Shown here piece after piece: positions 1 to 11,470 of a stretch of 64,000 nucleotides of DNA. Positions within the stretch are counted from its first letter, which is position 1. The number at the start of each line of letters is the position of its first letter. The notes beneath the pieces were generated by a model. It was not told where the DNA came from. It saw nothing but the letters and a program-made list of their open reading frames with translations, and ran no database searches. This DNA is from Buxus sempervirens (Eukaryota > Streptophyta > Magnoliopsida > Buxales > Buxaceae), in contig OX387183.1 in NCBI GenBank assembly GCA_947561395.2, positions 9,289,402-9,353,401 of the forward strand. Reading direction: 5' to 3'. A program made the translations under genes and the position numbers.

Positions 1-199
1 AGAATAGAGAAATTATAGGAATCTGGTAGAGAAATTATAGGAATCTGTTTTAATTTAGAATCCCATAATTCAAGGGACAACCACAATTTCAGCCATAAAT
101 GTTGTATAGCCTAGAATAACTCCCTAAAATTCCTCTCTGTATCTATATATCACTGTACTCAGTTCTAAAGGAAATATAGAAGAAAAGAAGTTCCCTCCC

Positions 200-1640
200 A
201 TTCAACAGATTCGTCTTACAGTATTGGCCATAAAAGCCACGCTTGAGGAAGTTGACGACTTCCAAACAGAAGCTTTGATATGTAAAATGGAGGAGCTTGA
301 GAAGAGCTTGATTGGAAAGGTATGCTCCTTCCTTTTGTGCTCCAACCCACTCATTTACTTTGTGAAAATGGGTCATAGAATAAAGGACATTAGGGAGCGA
401 TTGGATGACATTGAAAGAGATAGGGCTCAGTTCAATCCCAGAGCATCCCACAGTCAGCCTAGGCCAATTGATAATAGTCAACAGGGGAATACTCACTCTG
501 CAATGAAGTCTTCTAGAAATGAAGATGTAGAGAAAGTGTCGGTCATCCCCTTCATGGGGATGGGCGGAGTCGGAAAGACCACCCTTGCTAGACTAATTTA
601 CAATGATCACAGAATAAATACCCATTTCCATGTACGAACTTGGGTCTATGTTTCTAATGATTTTGACCTGGTAAAAATTGCACAAAAGATTTTAAAATCT
701 CTAGGTGAAGAGAAATGTGATGACCAACAAATGGAATCCGTAAGTTGTGGTCTTGGAGATAAATTGAAGGGGAAGATGTATTGCTTGTGTTAGACGACTT
801 GTGGATTGATGATCATATGGAATGCGTGGAGTTTGAAAATTTATTGGCGAATGGTATAAGGGGATGTAAAATTCTGATCACTGCACGTGACAAACGTGTC
901 GCAAAAGCCTTGGGCTCAATTTCATCACATGATCTCTCGTGTTTAAAATCTCTCGTGACAAACGTACTTAAGCAGCGTACCTTCAAAAGAGACCAGCAAG
1001 ATGCAACTCTCAAAAAAATTGGGAAAGACATTGTGGCAAAATGTTGGGGATTGCCTTTGATGTTGAGTGCTTGGAAGCCTATTACGTATTAACAATAATG
1101 AGAACTACTGGAAGTATGTCCGAGACATTGTGGCAAAATGTGGGGGATTGCCTTTGATGTTTTACCAGTGTTGAGGTTTAGCTACATTAACTTGTCATCA
1201 TCCCATTTAAAACATTGTTATAACATTAACAAAGAGATGTTGATAAAACTATATATGGATGGCACAAGGGTTCCTCCAATCACCTGATACTAGACAATAC
1301 ATGAAGGATCGATATTGGTGATCACCATTTCGATGTTTTGTTGTCAAGGTACTTCTTCCAAGATGTGGAGGAAGATTATTATGGGTGCATAGTAAGCTTC
1401 AGAATTCATGACCTTATGCATTCTCTTACAAAAGATGTTGCAGAAAGTGAGTACCTGAGTGTCCACAATAGTCAGAATCCCATTACAGAAAGTTTCCAAC
1501 TCATTTCACTGTTTTGTCAATGTTATCAAGGGTTGTCTGTAGCATCTAAATTAAGGACATTTCTCAATCCAAAACGATTTGAACCATCAGAGGATGTGTG
1601 GTTGAGTGTTAGGCACATGCGTGTTTTGTTTCTGGCATTT
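200..1640 (+). pseudogene. CC-NBS-LRR resistance gene remnant
   Basis: This is a decayed intracellular immune receptor of the CC-NB-ARC-LRR class. Seen in order: a coiled-coil end with KMGHRIKDIRERLDDIE (about 366-416), a P-loop GMGGVGKTTLAR (about 556-591), the RNBS-A motif RTWVYVSNDFDL (about 637-672), a kinase-2 motif LVLDDLW (about 783-803), an RNBS-B-like stretch ILITARDKRVAK (about 871-906), GLPL at about 1049-1060, and a winged-helix motif FRIHDLMHSLTKDVA near 1400-1444 in place of the usual MHD region. A frameshift lies just before kinase-2 (frame change at about 780), stops follow GLPL, and the LRR domain is absent. From about 1640 the sequence becomes an intron of a different gene (TWD1-like). 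The start is not preserved, because coding similarity already exists upstream of the first ATG at 224. It is a pseudogene, and the class assignment is confident. Confidence 0.88.
1026..1161 (+). repeat. Direct duplication of the GLPL-motif segment
   Basis: About 38 bp coding DIVAKCWGLPLML (1026-1064) recurs almost unchanged at 1124-1161, about 97 bp downstream. The second copy differs mainly by a G for T in the run before GATTGCC. It lies inside the broken resistance gene and is a local duplication that adds to the frame damage. Confidence 0.8.
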
Positions 1641-2914
1641 ATGTCCCATTGTATATATAGTTCTTTGCTCTTTTACCCTTTAATAAATGTTATTTTATCC
1701 ATGAAAATGCTTTCATCTGATTACTATTTCGGTACGGAAGCTTTGACTGGTTATTTCTTTTTTGCTGAATGCATCATTTATGATAATCTGTTGATTATTG
1801 CATGGGTGATTAATATTTTTTCTTATTTGTCAATAGAGATAACTGAGATGACAGGCTTGGGTATTGGCATATCGAGTATGAAGGCTGGTGAACGTGCCCT
1901 GTTGCATGTTGGTTCGGAATTAGGCTATTGCAAAGAAGGCAGCTTTTCTTTCCCAAATGTTCCACCTATGGCAGATCTTCTGTATGAAATTGAGCTGATA
2001 GGTTTTGATGAAACCAAAGAAGTAAGTTACCATTTATACGCTAATGATGGGACAGCATCGCTTCCCAGAAGATTGTTTTTGTACTATAGAATTGGCTGTT
2101 TTGGCCATATAATCCTGCACATCTATCTCAGGTGCAAATACCATAATATGCGAACTTTCACATATCTGAAATGCACTTTTCCAGGGGAAGGCTCGTAGTG
2201 ACATGACGGTGGAAGAAATGATTGGAGCTGCAGAGAGGAGAAAAATGGAAGGGAATGCGTATTTCAAAGACGAGATGACTTCATGTTATCAGGCCGTAGC
2301 ATATATGGGAGATGACTTCATGTTTCAGTTGTTTGGGAAGTATCGGGATATGGCCTTGGCTGTAAAGAATCCATGCCACCTCAACATGGCTGCCTGTTTC
2401 CAGAGGTGGCTCAAACTTTTTGGAAGCCTTAGGCAAGGTCATAAAAATGAGGCATTTTAATTAAAAAAATTAATATTAAACTATAAATTTATGTCTTGCC
2501 TTTTAGATACAAAATTTCTAATTATACCTTTGTATTCAAGTTTAGCCAATAAATTATTTTCGATAGATAAAATTGCTAAACTGTTAAAGCGATCAGGGCC
2601 CCCTATTGGTACTTTGTCTCAATGCATGGGTAATGACACCTTCGCTTCCAACATTCAACGGTTAGAGGCCTCTTCTGGTAAATTAGTAACGTGCACTCGA
2701 ATATCTGTCTAAAGGCAAACTCGATAGTAATGTCCTTTGATTTCAGAAGCAAATAAGAAGCGAAGATAGGTGTGAGAATATGTGTTTTTCGTTTTTCACA
2801 AAAGATAGAAACCCTAAGCCCCCTTTTCCCTTTTTTTAAAAAGATTTAAAGAGAAAATAATCGGTTTCTATAAAAAATGAGAGAGAGAAAGCAATTGGGG
2901 GCTTTACTCCTTAG

Positions 2915-3669
2915 TAGGGCTGCAACTCGATGCGGTTTGGTTCGGGTTGGCCTCAACCCAAGACCAAACCAAGGTTACTGATAGTCGGCCCAAACTCGAA
3001 CCGAACCGATCTCAGAACCGAAATACCCAAATCGAAAACCGAACCGATTATTTAAAGAAAACCTGTAACCCAAACCGAATCGAATTGCAAAATTTGGTTC
3101 GATTCAGTTCGGTTCGGTTTGGGTCATTTTCTCATACTTAAAACCTATTATCAAGAGAGAGATTCCCACTTTTGCCCAAAAAAAATTTTAAAGAATACAC
3201 ACAACAAATTTAAAGGATCATCATTTATATGCGATCCAATCCCTTAAGTAATTCACATGCATACATAAGATGGAGCAAAGAGCTTAGAATCCCAAGTCAT
3301 ATATTAATTGTTTTGGATTGCACTTTTGAGCTCATGAATCAATTTAATAACAATTAACTATAAAGATTTATAAAATAATAATTTTATTCATTATTTTATA
3401 ACTTATATTTTATTATTGCAACTTTATCTATTGTATATTTTATATATATTATTATATTTCGGTTTGGTTTTACACTTAGGAAATTTGGTTTGGTTTTCGG
3501 TTCGGTTCGGTTAACCCGAGCCCTCAACCCAAAATTGCACCCAAAAAATTCGGTTCTCTATTTTTAGAACCAAAACCTACCCAAAGACTATATAATCCAA
3601 ACCAAACCAACCCAAAGTCGAGTTGAACTGGTTCGGTTTCAGTTTTAACCGACCCAAGTTGCAGCCCTA
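2915..3669. mobile_element. Nested hAT-type MITE rich in TTCGGTTCGG motifs
   Basis: The element starts TAGGGCTGCAAC and ends GTTGCAGCCCTA, with the perfect 8-bp duplication CTCCTTAG at 2907-2914 and 3670-3677. Subterminal regions are packed with GGTTCGGTT and AACCGAACC motifs in both orientations, as is common in plant hAT elements where the transposase binds subterminal repeats. There is no coding capacity. The short frame at 2947-3141 is only read-through of these motifs. Confidence 0.9.
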
Positions 3670-3716
3670 CTCCTTAGGCGGTAGCCTTAGTGAGGGGTGG
3701 GGCCCACAAAAAAAAA

Positions 3717-4157
3717 GGGAAAATTATGAAAAAGAGTTACTTTTTAAAATATTTTTAAAAACAGTCCACTAAGATGCCGAATTGCAGATAGGGCCACTTT
3801 TCAAAGATAATTACTAGAAGGGTCACTTTTAAAAATAACGCCATTTTATTATAGCCAAAACACGCTTGTGTCCACGTATGATGCGCTCGTATCTCACATA
3901 AAATGTGCTTGTGTCCCATGTAAAATGAGCTTGTATCTCATGTAAGAAGTTTGCATCCCATCTCCTGTACAATGTGCTTGTGTCCCAAGTAAAGTGATCC
4001 TCAAATTTAATTATTTTTGAAAAGTGATCTTGTAATTTAATTCCAATGGATTTTTTTTTAATTATCAATGAAAAGTGGCCCTCTTTGGCAATTTGGCATC
4101 TTAGTGGACTGTTTTTATAAATATTTTTAAAAAGTGACCCTTTTTCATAATTTTCCC
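3717..4157. mobile_element. Foldback MITE with about 80-bp inverted repeats
   Basis: The left end begins GGGAAAATTATGAAAAAG and the right end is its inverse. The arms match for about 80 bp, including CAGTCCACTAAGATGCC. The flanks are A-runs of 9 and 7 bases, compatible with an A-rich duplication but not decisive. The centre carries several degenerate units of about 24 bp around TGTGCTTGTGTCCCATGTAA. Superfamily is uncertain: Mutator-type is possible because of the long arms. Confidence 0.75.
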
Positions 4158-5417
4158 AAAAAAATTGGGAAAAATTTGCGCAGGGGGCCGGGGCTTACGC
4201 AGTGGCCTACCCCTTTGAGCCGCCCCTGCCTGTTTCATAAAACTCAAGCGCTATGAAGAAGCCATTGGACAATGTAGCATTGTATGTAACACATTACTTT
4301 GTTTTTTAACTTCAGTAACACCAAGTATACCTATTCGTTAATGCAGAATGCCATATCCTGATTACACATGTTAAAGGCAGCAATTTTCTCTGCAACTGCA
4401 TATAAAAATATTCTATCCTTAGGAAACATATGGACTCGTAGATATTATTCCTTTTTCTGAATGTCATTTTCTATGTGGGCCTTCTTCCATTTTGTTTTCC
4501 ATATCATTGTGCTTAGCTATTACAAAGTCTTGGTGTACATTTGTATCTTCTGGCGTCTATTTTTTTTCTTTATCCAACTGTTTAGCAACAACTCCTACCA
4601 ATGTTAATTTGAAACTGTTACAAAGGTCTTACTTCTATAACGTTGTCCAACATTAGTCGAGGCTTGAATACTTTTTGGTTCCACTAGTTTCTTCTTGGCA
4701 GTTATTAGTGGAAAGGAAAACCAAAAGGCTGGTACAGCTCAACTGGAAATGGGTATTATTTTTCTTTGCATCATCACTTCTAGGTCTGTTTATGTTGTTC
4801 AGATGTAGCCTTTGCATCAAGTTGCAGATGCTTAGGAAGAACCCAGACAAATGTTTCCGCACTTGGTGAAGAAAAACTGGTATTGTAGTGTATAATTTTT
4901 CATCTTTCCCCCATCCCCTCATGATATAGCTCATATATAATCTAAATCTTCAATTTGGTTTATCCGCCGAACATAGAAATCTTTGAGTCTTCACAGTCAA
5001 TTTCCAAGGAAGCAAATTTTGGTGGTTTTCCATTACATTTTGTCAGTTGATAACTTGATCAATTAATTTGTTTATATGAATATGACATCTCAGGTACTGG
5101 CAGAGGATGAAAACAATGTCAAAGCACTATTCAGGCGAGGGAAAGCTAAAGCAGAACTTGGCCAGACAGATGCTGCAAGGGAAGATTTCCTCAAGGCCCG
5201 TAAACACGCACCCGAGGACAAGGCAATTGCAAAGGAGCTTCGTTTGCTGGCAGAGCATGACAAAGCTGTTTATCAGAAGCAGAAAGAGTTATACAAAGGA
5301 ATCTTGGGACCTAGACCTGAACCCATACCCAAAAGGAAAAATTGGATGATCCTCATTTGGCAGTGGCTGGTTTCACTAGTGTATCGCCTCTCCAAGATCA
5401 AGAGCAAAGATGATTGA

Positions 5418-5705
5418 TCTAATGCGTGATATTCTGCTCACAATCAGCAAAAATCACTCCTAGGAAACCTGTAACTTTAAGGTAACGAAATGGGTGACAT
5501 TGGATGTCGACCATCGGCATCGAGTCTCAACTATTGTATTCTTCTTTACTAACGAGAATATCTCATAACCTTATTGCGTACTGATTCAATTCGTACATTA
5601 ATTATAAAAACTTCTTATGAACCTTGGTATCTAGTTGTAGAAGAGATTGTTCAGAAATATGGATGAGAGAACGAAATGGGAGAAGATTTGTTGTTCAGAA
5701 GTATC
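5418..5705 (+). other. 3' flank of the TWD1-like gene
   Basis: AT-rich sequence after the TWD1-like stop codon, probably 3' UTR and downstream spacer. No reading frame, RNA gene or repeat was recognised. It ends at the 14-bp target duplication of the first LINE (5706-5719). Confidence 0.5.
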
Positions 5706-5948
5706 TAACAAAAGCTGTTTTTTATTTATTTATTTAAAGAAAACCCACTAAGGCATGAATAGCCTTAGTGGCACTCCAACGGAGGGAGGAGGGTTGAGGC
5801 AGCCCCTGACCTGTAGATTAATACCAAAAAGAAAAGATACACCAGCAAGGGGGGACATCGAGCCTTACCCCTACCAAAAAAACCAACAACCAGAAAGAAT
5901 ACCAACAATGGGGGGGACATCAAGCCTAACCCCAACAAATCACCTAAA

Positions 5949-8486
5949 CTACTTCCTAATGGCATACAAACCAGTTCGGTCATGAAATAAACAATCACGA
6001 ACCTGAGAAGATAAATCTGAGTGAGAAGCATAAATGATCTTTGAAGAATGAGCACATCCCTCGTTGGCAAGAGCATCTGCCACTGAGTTTGCTTCCCTGT
6101 AAACATGCTTCACTGGCCGGTTGAAGCTAATGAGCCTTGCTTTGATTTCCTTCCACCAGATAAGAAATTTCCATGGGACAGAGGCGAAGCCATTGATAAT
6201 ATCAACCAAGACCTTTGAGTCAGATTCAATGTCTAGATCCTGAAAGCCTTGAGAATCCGCCAAGCGGAGGCCATCCCTTAAAGCAAGCAACTCAGCCAAG
6301 AGATTAGAGTTAAAACCATAGCTCGGAGAAAAAGCCACCTGGAAAGAACCAGAAGAGTTACGGATGACTCTTCCACCTCCCGAAATTCCAGGGTTACCTT
6401 TAGAAGCTCCATCCACATTCAAAATGAATGAGAAGGACCATTGTCTAATCCAACGGACAAAGTGAGCTTTAGGGGGTTTGATAAAAGGAGAAAAGATATT
6501 CATATGATCCAAAATCAAAGCACCTTCGAACTTACAGTTTATTGTAGGCTTAGTGAGATAGGAGACTTCCTTCAACCAATGCTGAACTTTTCTGATAATC
6601 TGACTTGCAACCATGGCTTCATCTTCAAATCTGCTTTTACACCTTGCGATCCAAATCTCCCAACATATAAACAGAGGAGTTGCTTTAAACAATAAGCTAC
6701 ACTGGTCAGAAGAGCTAGCACTAAACCAGAAGGAAACTTTGGTGGCTAAATCATGAAGGGGATGAAACTGACAATGCAAACAGTTAGTAAAGTATTCCCA
6801 GACAGATTGAGCAATATCCCCAAAAGAAAATAAGTGATTGAGAGACTCTAATCTTTTATTGGAGCAACAGTTGCACTGAGAACACATCTGGATTCCACTG
6901 AGTTGAATCCTGTCATCTGTAGGACTCGCCCCCTTCAACATTTTCCAAAAGAACATGGCAATCTTGTTTGGAATAAAATTCATCCAAATAATTTTACTCC
7001 ATGGAAAAGAAACTCCACGAGTTCTAACAATGTTCCAAGCTGAGAAGGTAGAGAAAATACCTGAAGAAGAAGCCTTCCACAGAGGCTTATCTTTAAGATT
7101 AGATAGGCTCAGATTGAGGTCCTCGATCTGAGAGATGATATCATGGGGGAGAACATCCTTAAGTGCTTCAAGATTCCAGGTTCCAAGGGGGCTAATGAAA
7201 TCAAACACCCGAGCTTCAGGAAGAGGCAACACCTCTCCTTGGAGGAAATCCACCAGTTTTCCTAAGTGAGACTAGTGGTCAAACCAGAAGCTAACTTTTC
7301 CTTCCTCAATAGTCCAAGCCGTATTGTCAAAAATAACATCTTTCACTTTGAGAATTGCTTTCCATATTTTTGAACTACCGCACCTTTCCCTAAGATCATG
7401 AAGGTGATGCCTTCCACAGTACTTGGCCCGCATAAAGTCAACCCATAAGCTATTCCCATACAGTACCCTCCATACCATTTTTATGTGGAGACACTTCATG
7501 ACTTCAGCAATAGACTTAACATCCAGACCGCCTTCAGATTTAGGAATTGCAATTCTGTCCCATCTTAACCAATGCTTCTTAGCCCCATGTTCAGAGCTCT
7601 CCCCCCAAAAGAAGTTTGCAAATAAACCTTAAATTCTGTTCAAGACGGCTTTTGGAAGAGGAATAGCAGATAACGAATGGATTGGAATGCTAGATAAGAC
7701 ACTTTGAATGAGTGTCAATTTCCCACCATGGGACAAGAGTTTGGATTTCCATCCACTGATACGCTTTTGAATCTTCTCAAGAACTTCAGAAAACATTGAT
7801 AAAGATGCTCTTCCTTGAAATAAGGGAACCCCTAAGTATTTAATTGGCAAACTGACCTTTTTGAAACCGGAGAGGGACTGGAGCATTTCCAATCTAGTGG
7901 GAGATAATTTAGAGGATGCAATGAAACAACTCTTGGACTTGTTAACAAGTTGACCTGAAGCTTCCTCATAAGCCTTGAGAAAGTTCAGAAGATTAACCAT
8001 TGATGATCTTTTACCATTTAAGAAGATTAAGACCTCATCCGCAAATAAAATGTGAGAAACACGGACAGGTATTCTGCCTGTATGATAGAAACCAATAGAG
8101 CCTTCCTGAATAAGAGAGAGCACACCTCTGCTAAGAACCTCTTCAGCGATGATAAAAAGCAGAGGAGATAAGGGATCCCCCTGACGAAGACCCCGAGATG
8201 ATTTGAAGAAGCCACAAGCTGAACCCTTTAGAAGAACACTGAACCAACAGCTATTAAGGCAACGGAGTATGAGATTACACCAAGTATTTGAGAAACCAAA
8301 CCTTCTGCACACTTCCAAGAGAAAGTCCCACACCATTCTATCAAAAGCCTTGGCCATGTCAAGCTTAATAATAATGTTACTTCCCAAACATTTTCTGTTA
8401 ATGTCCTGACACATCTCATGGGCAAGAGAGATACTGTCAAATATGTTTCTCCCTTTGACAAAAGCGCTCTGCTCTCTGCTGATAAT
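5949..8486 (-). pseudogene. LINE A ORF2, reverse transcriptase core, zf-RVT and RNase H
   Basis: This is the continuation of ORF2 beyond the LTR insertion, beginning ISREQSAFVKGRNIFDSI at 8486. RT motifs seen: KLDMAKAFDRMVWDFL, GLRQGDPLSPLLF and HILFADEVLIFL. The catalytic pair normally read as ADD is ADE here. A stop at 7629-7631 and frame changes near 7500 and 7260 follow. The zf-RVT region shows the CSQCNCC cysteine cluster. RNase H is well kept (NVDGASKGNPGISGGG, AELLALRDGL, IESDSKVLVDII, EANSVADALANEG). ORF2 ends at 5949, about 230 bp before the tail. Confidence 0.9.
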
Positions 8487-9519
8487 TGTGCGCGCGTGGG
8501 AAACGCGGCACGGGGTAATCGGAGTCGCCACCGCCTGATGGGGTGCAGGCGAACACCTGGGTGCCTAATCTTGTCTAATTAGGGCTTTTTGGTCTGCGGC
8601 TTGAGATTCTAAGTCTTGTTCTCGGTTGCGGTCTGGGGAAGTCCGTAGACACCCCAGTCCACCCCGTCGGATGACGGGTCCCGTGGGTTCCCTGATTTGA
8701 GTCAGCTCCCTTTTGGTTCTCACCCGATTCCTAATCCAGCATGCAATTTAGTTAAGTCTCGGTGGGACCACCTGAGTGGTGTGGGTCCCTTTAGTTGATT
8801 TTATCTTGATTAATTTAGATAACCTGAGTCTGCTTGGGTGGGCCCCCTTGGAAGGTCCAACCGGTGTTCTAGATGGGCTCAAGTTGGCCCGTGTGCCCTT
8901 GTGGGCCTCGATCTAAGCCTAGGGAGGCCCTGTGGGCTTTGGTTGAGTTGGTTTTATTAAGGTTCAAGTTTAAAGCTTAAGTAGTTTTCATGCAAGTGGT
9001 GGGCCGGATCGGTTTGTGGGCCCTTAGGTGGGCCCACATGGTGGCCAAGTAATTTTGGGTTATTTTATTTAATTCTGCCAAAATGGGCTGGTCACTGGGC
9101 TTGGGGCCCATTATCCAGGTTTTGGGCTTTGAAAGCCCAGTGCTTCGAAGTTTAGGGTTTGCACCCTAACTTTGTTCGGTTAGCGGGCTTTAGCGGGCCC
9201 GACAGGCCCTAGCCCATGGTCTCGGCCAAACCATGCAATTCATATGCATTCATTCACATAACAAGGTTCGGGTGGGCCGCATTGGGTTTGGCCCACCCGG
9301 TTCAATTAGTTCACTTTATATAATCTTACTTATACGCATGCTTTGGGATTTACTGGGCTCGGTGGGCCCCGTTGGAAGGCCCACTAGTGTATCAAGTTGG
9401 ACCGGTGGTCCAGGTCCCAAGTTGGGTTTCCGGGTGACCCGGAAACCTTGTTGGTTCAGTGGTTTTGGTTCAAATTGCTCCAAAAATTCGGCAAGGACCA
9501 AAGTTATACAAAAAGACAC

Positions 9520-9600
9520 ATTTCTGGGTGTATCCGGCCTTAGTGGCCGGATACACGTAGGCCGCAGGTGATCCGGCCTGAGTTGTCGGATCACACTGAA
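9520..9600. repeat. Palindromic TATCCGG modules, first cluster
   Basis: Two adjacent imperfect palindromes: GTATCCGGCC N CCGGATAC at about 9532-9556, then a related GTGATCCGGCC / CGGATCAC at about 9568-9595. The same design recurs at 11243-11346 and 13541-13690, so it is a diagnostic module of this LTR family. Each can fold into a stem of 8-10 bp. Confidence 0.75.
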
Positions 9601-11242
9601 GTGGCCTTTTTCGGAGTTCTGCCCTTTGGGATGGTTTCCAGGGGTTCCTAGGAGGTTTCTACTAGCTGTGTGGGCCCTTGAGAGGCCCACCTTGGCTCGG
9701 GTTTGGGGGAAGCATCCTAGTTGGCCTCCTTTGTGGTTTCCAGCGAAGACAAAGGGAAAAAGGGGGAGGGATGGGGCTGTTGCCACCTCGTCTCCTAGCC
9801 GTCCACAGCAGCCAAACAGGGACCAATGTGTCCTTGTTTTGGTCTCTTGTTTCCAACAAAACAACAAGCTTAAGGGAGGGCACCTATTCAGACTAAGCCG
9901 GCGAGGCGGAGGCACCTCATACGTGCATTATCGAAGGATAAAAGCCTGCTGTAGGCGAGGGTACAGCACCAAACCAAGGAAAGGATAAGCATGCAACAAG
10001 GGTGGATATACATGGGTATTGGGGGTGGGGTTGGGCGACCAAACGGGTGAGCAACTTGATGGAACAGCCGCTGTCCCGGGGGTTTCATGCATGCATGCTA
10101 CAACCAGCATAGGTGCAGAGGGAGGGGATCATGCTCGCATGCATATGCAAATATAACAAATGGTGGGGGGATTAGGGGAACATGCTGGTATGTACATAAA
10201 AAAACAGCAACCAACATCAGATTAGTAGATAGGTGGGGTAAGGGGACCAAACTCGAATGCCTACCATAGCAGGTCACATAAAAGAACATGTCCTCACATC
10301 TGAAAACAGTGGACTAGCCTACCCACATGCTCATCCTAATGGGTTATGGGTTATGCTCGAATGGGGGTGGAGCCAAACGATCGAAGCAGCATGTTAAGGT
10401 AGAAAAGGAACATGCCTACATGCATAAAAAAAAAACAGCAAATACATTGGACAACAGGTCATGCTCACATACACATGGAAACTGTAAAAATAAGAGGTTG
10501 AAGGAACATGTCAATAGCGGGAAATAACCAGACAAACTCAAGGGTACGGCCAGCAAGAACACACCCACGAAAAGGTTGTGAGAAAGCAAGAGAAAAGCAG
10601 GGAATAGAATCACATTTAGAAGGGAATGGGGGGTTACTTAGGGGTACATTGGATGGGTATGGAGAAGGAACACGCTCCCTTTTTAGAAATGCTTAAAGTA
10701 GCACCAAACAACAACTAGGATGCACTAGAAGTGTGTAAACCATGGGACTCTCATGATCTCCAGAACTTAGACGTGAACACCTTACCTTTGTAGGCCCTCA
10801 TACCATAAAAAGGAAAGGAAATACATGCTTAAAACACTAGGGAAATGAGCTCATGCAAGGGATGAAGCCAAGCTTGGAAATCACTTGGAAAAATTCCTAT
10901 TTTAATGTATGTGCAATACAAAGAGATTAGGAGTCTCACCTGGTGGTCCTTGATCTTCTAAGCAATGCGGAGGTACTTCCTTGGAGCTAGACAGCAAGTA
11001 GGAGCAGCTTCTCCGGTAACTACAGTAGGTACACCTCCTCCAAAATGGCCTCAAGGTGAAGAGGGAGAGGGGAAGAAGTGGTTGGAATTCCCTTGGGGTG
11101 ATATGGGGGTGGTGGTGGAGGCAAAGGAGGTTGAAGAAGTAAGGATTCGGGTGGGAGAAAATGGGGGAAGGAAGCTGAAAAAGAACCAAAAAAGCTCACC
11201 CCCGGAAATGAGCTGCTGTTTGCTATTTATAAGCAAACTTAA

Positions 11243-11346
11243 TGTATCCGGACTTCAAGTCCGGATACACTAAGGCTCCTTTGTATCCGGACTTCAAGTC
11301 CGGATACACTAAGGCTCCTTTGTATCCGGTCTTCAAGTCCGGATAC
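11243..11346. repeat. Tandem palindromic repeat, about 39-bp unit
   Basis: About 2.7 near-identical units, each a palindrome GTATCCGGACTTCAAGTC plus CGGATAC followed by the spacer ACTAAGGCTCCTTT. Every unit folds into a perfect or near-perfect hairpin. The third unit carries a GTC for GAC change. A fourth related palindrome sits at about 11427-11449 and was split from its 3' continuation by the inner LTR at 11471. Confidence 0.85.
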
Positions 11347-11470
11347 AAACACAATCATTCGAAAATTAAATGCCGCTGCGGACATGTCGGCCAAGTGGCC
11401 TAAATTCCGCGCAAATATCTTCATATATCCGGCCTTCATGTCCGGATATGAAGGAGAGGCAGTGTATCCG

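Larger units (their letters stand above)
2401..4228. mobile_element. Non-autonomous hAT element inserted in the TWD1-like exon
   Basis: The termini are inverted: the left end reads CAGAGGTGGCTCAAA and the right end is the complement of CAGGGGCGGCTCAAA. The 8-bp sequence CCTGTTTC flanks both sides (2393-2400 and 4229-4236), and removing the element plus one copy restores the TPR exon. A CAGGGGCGG-type end with an 8-bp duplication is the hAT hallmark. No transposase is present. Of its 1.83 kb, about 1.2 kb is two further nested MITEs, leaving an original element of roughly 0.6 kb. Confidence 0.9.
1837..5417 (+). pseudogene. TWD1: TWISTED DWARF1/FKBP42-like immunophilin, 3' half, interrupted
   Basis: Plant FKBP42 (TWD1) is a membrane-anchored immunophilin that helps ABCB auxin transporters reach the plasma membrane. 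Exons seen: 1837-2021 (end of the FKBP domain, with FSFPNVPPMADLLYEIEL), 2185-2400 continuing at 4237-4281 (TPR start GKARSDMTVEEMIGAAERRK, then CHLNMAAC and IKLKRYEEAIGQC), and 5094-5417 (last TPR KALFRRGKAKAELGQTDAAR, a basic linker and a C-terminal hydrophobic anchor WMILIWQWLVSLVYRL). All junctions have AG/GT signals and phases that join correctly. The TPR exon is split by a hAT element at 2401-4228. In addition about 8 residues after FKD are missing. The catalytic FKBP N-terminal half is absent, and a resistance-gene fragment sits in its place. The family call is firm, and the locus is a pseudogene. Confidence 0.9.

Noticed and set aside
9316-9915. 199-codon minus-strand frame in the outer LTR
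   Set aside because: GC-rich LTR sequence gives long chance frames on both strands. No domain or conserved motif is visible.
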